From positions 1 to 64,000 of the forward strand of contig NW_024882882.1 of the NCBI RefSeq assembly GCF_019059575.1: a stretch of DNA of 64,000 nucleotides, given 5' to 3'. Origin of the DNA: Amphibalanus amphitrite (taxonomy: Eukaryota; Arthropoda; Thecostraca; Balanomorpha; Balanidae). Shown piece by piece: positions 62,447 to 64,000 of the stretch (positions are counted from its first letter, which is position 1; every line of letters begins with the position of its first letter). The position numbers and the translations under genes were made by a program. The notes beneath the pieces were generated by a model, which was not told the DNA's origin, did not search any database, and saw only the letters and a program-made list of their open reading frames with translations.

Positions 62447-63322
62447 TTTACAGTTTTTACCAACGACCTTCCGTCTCACGTACCGTGCGGCAGACTGATT
62501 ATGTACGCGGACGACACACAATTCATTAATACCTGTGGACAGACCAGTATCGCAGAACACGCAGCCGACCTAGAGGTCATGCTCGGGGTGGTCCAGGCAT
62601 GGTACAATCAAAACAGCCTGAGGATAAACCCGTCAAAAACAGAACTGATCATGTTCGGAAAAAATCACGGAGCCGATTTTTCTATCCAGTTTGCCGGTGC
62701 AGTAGTTCAGCCATGTGAGAAGGTGAAGGTGCTGGGAGTGGTGCTCGACTCGCGCCTACAGTGGGTGGACCACGTGTCCTTAGTGGTGCGCCGGTGCTAC
62801 AGCACCTTATCAGGTCTCTCAAAATTCTCCCATCGGCTGCCGAGTTCGGTCAAAAAACTAGTCGTCGAGTCCCTGGTGTTCCCACACATTTTGTACTGCG
62901 CTACTGTTTGGGGCGGGTGTAATAAAACCCAAAGACATAGGGTTCAGAAAATTCTAAACCATGCCGCGCAGATCGTGTCGGGTTGTTCACGTCGGACGCA
63001 CGTTACGCCACTTCTAGCCCAACTGGACTGGCAGAGCGTGGACTCCCTCATACGCGAGAGAGATATCATTACCGTCCACAAGCTGACACACTCGCATCTG
63101 GCTCCTGTCAGACTGAAACAGCTGCTAACACGGCGCAGTGAGGTGTCAAGCCGCTGTACCCGGGCTACGGAGGCGGGTCACCTGGAGCTGCCCCAGGTGC
63201 GCTCTGAGCGGGCCCGGCGGCACTTTTGTTTCCGGGCCGCTATGAGCTGGAACGATGCCTCTGATGCTGTCAGGGAGCCAGTAACTGTCGCCACGTGTCG
63301 TGCGAGACTGCGATCAAAGTGA
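62447..63322 (+). pseudogene. LINE reverse transcriptase C-terminal part
   Basis: The open frame begins FTNDLPSHVPCGRLIMYADD and continues with the RT motif YADDTQ, the NPSKTELIMFG region, KVLGVVLDSRLQWVDHV and the C-terminal thumb and tail (SLVFPHILYCATVWG, HFCFRAAMSWNDASDAV), ending LRSK. The order is that of CR1/L2-type LINE RTs. The endonuclease and N-terminal RT are missing through 5' truncation, so it is inactive although the remaining frame is open, which implies recent insertion. Confidence 0.85.
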
Positions 63323-63586
63323 GCTTCTGCACTGTGATGACTGCATTTTAACTCTGTATCAACTTTGTGTATTAATCTGTAGAACGCGTCGCGAGGTACA
63401 ATGTTTTATAGTTAGGCTGTGATTCTTGTGCGGTGACAATAATATGTAGGTATGTAGAAACCATGTGATCATAATTTGTAAGTAGGTACCAATACCATAC
63501 ATGATGCTTCAATGTATATTGACGCAAGCTTTAAAACCCACCATGTGGAGGCTTAAGATCGTAAATAAATAAATAAATAAATATAA
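62447..63586 (+). mobile_element. 5'-truncated CR1/L2-like LINE
   Basis: Starts within the reverse transcriptase and ends in an (AAAT)n tail at about 63563-63586, typical of a 5'-truncated insertion of a CR1/L2-type LINE. The coding part runs to a stop at 63320-63322, followed by a 3' untranslated region of about 240 bp. Confidence 0.8.
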
Positions 63587-63920
63587 ATCCCAAGCTTAGC
63601 TACCACCCATGAACTAACTATGCAGCAAATATTGAGTGATAAATGTCACCCATGACCTACCGCTTAATTGAATTATCCGTTTAATATTTCCTTCTCTCTG
63701 AACTGACTCATCTCTCAACGTCCCAGCGTTACGTCGTTTTCACAATGTGAAGCATTTCGTGACAGCTTTCGTGATGCTATCGCGACTCCTTTCACGACGT
63801 CCTGCATGGTTCCTTATGCCGCAATTTTGACGATCTTTGTGCCATTCTTGGCGGTTTCGTCACCTTACATGACCCTTGGTGACCCTTTATGACCCCCGCC
63901 CCGCCCCCTCTGTTCCTCAG
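63587..63920. other. Intron 3' end before the host exon
   Basis: TGACCCTTGG and TGACCCTTTATGACC repeats precede a pyrimidine-rich tract and the acceptor CTCAG (63916-63920). The same kind of TGACC run precedes the exon at 9483. Confidence 0.5.
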
Positions 63921-64000
63921 CGGCTCGGAGCAGCCGCTGACGCTGCTGCAGTTCGTGCTGTACCTCTACCACCACTGCACGGAGATGCGGCCCGTGCTGA
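63921..64000 (+). CDS. Exon of a large host gene, cut by the window end
   Basis: After the acceptor at 63919-63920 one base completes a split codon, then the frame GSEQPLTLLQFVLYLYHHCT and EMRPVL is open to the window end. It needs a donor exon ending in phase 2, which is what 9483-9622 offers (AG + C gives Ser). Leu-rich helical character and high GC resemble that exon. Identity unassigned; a solenoid segment of a large scaffold protein is a guess. Confidence 0.6.

Overview
This is a piece of an animal nuclear genome, not a prokaryote. It has spliced genes with GT-AG introns, a BEL/Pao LTR retrotransposon with a tRNA-Phe primer site, Penelope, CR1/L2-like and jockey-like fragments, tRNA-derived SINEs, a Helitron and at least five kinds of cut-and-paste DNA element. 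The mix suggests an invertebrate, most likely an arthropod (possibly a crustacean); that taxonomic guess is inference.

Host genes. Two short plus-strand exons (9483-9622 and 63921-64000) have compatible splice phases and look like neighbouring exons of one large gene of unassigned identity. Everything between them would then be one intron of about 54 kb. Antisense inside it is a tandem array of four two-exon genes for type I membrane proteins: a signal-peptide exon, an intron full of (CAT)n, and a long exon with an LRR-like/beta-solenoid ectodomain, one membrane helix and a cytoplasmic tail. I name them A1 (11501-15111), B1 (25482-28799), A2 (49690-53207) and B2 (58548-61895). A-type and B-type tails alternate, so the array looks like a duplicated A-B pair, but the A2 ectodomain is nearly the same as B1/B2 and unlike A1, which suggests gene conversion. 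A2 is cut near its 3' end by the BEL element. Upstream at 1967-6162 is a three-exon hAT-transposase-related gene.

Mobile elements. Because the A-B unit is duplicated, several insertions can be read against an empty copy in the same window. Between 16.1 and 22.4 kb a hAT MITE, a 2.7-kb TIR element, a 1.04-kb Helitron and a TTAA-flanked piggyBac-like element are each missing from the matching place at 54.1-55.5 kb. At 29.5-36.3 kb a 6.76-kb element with long inverted repeats (transposase resembling Sola, tentative) holds a nested hAT element and a nested Foldback/MULE-like element with arrays of TACGTA motifs; the latter holds a small TTAA element. At 44.36-49.73 kb a BEL/Pao element with apparently identical LTRs has gag, protease and a frameshifted integrase but no reverse transcriptase or RNase H.

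Layout: 0-0.9 hAT MITE; 2-6.2 hAT-derived gene; 7-8.3 minisatellite and piggyBac-like element; 9.5 host exon; 9.6-10.8 MITE, SINE and duplicated splice acceptor; 11.5-15.1 gene A1; 16-23.6 Penelope remnant with nested insertions and LINE fragment; 25.5-28.8 gene B1; 29.5-36.3 nested DNA transposons; 36.3-42.3 mostly unassigned with two piggyBac-like elements; 42.8-44.0 mariner-like element; 44.4-49.7 BEL; 49.7-53.2 gene A2; 54.4-56.7 Penelope and LINE remnants; 58.5-61.9 gene B2; 62.4-63.6 CR1/L2-like LINE; 63.9 host exon.
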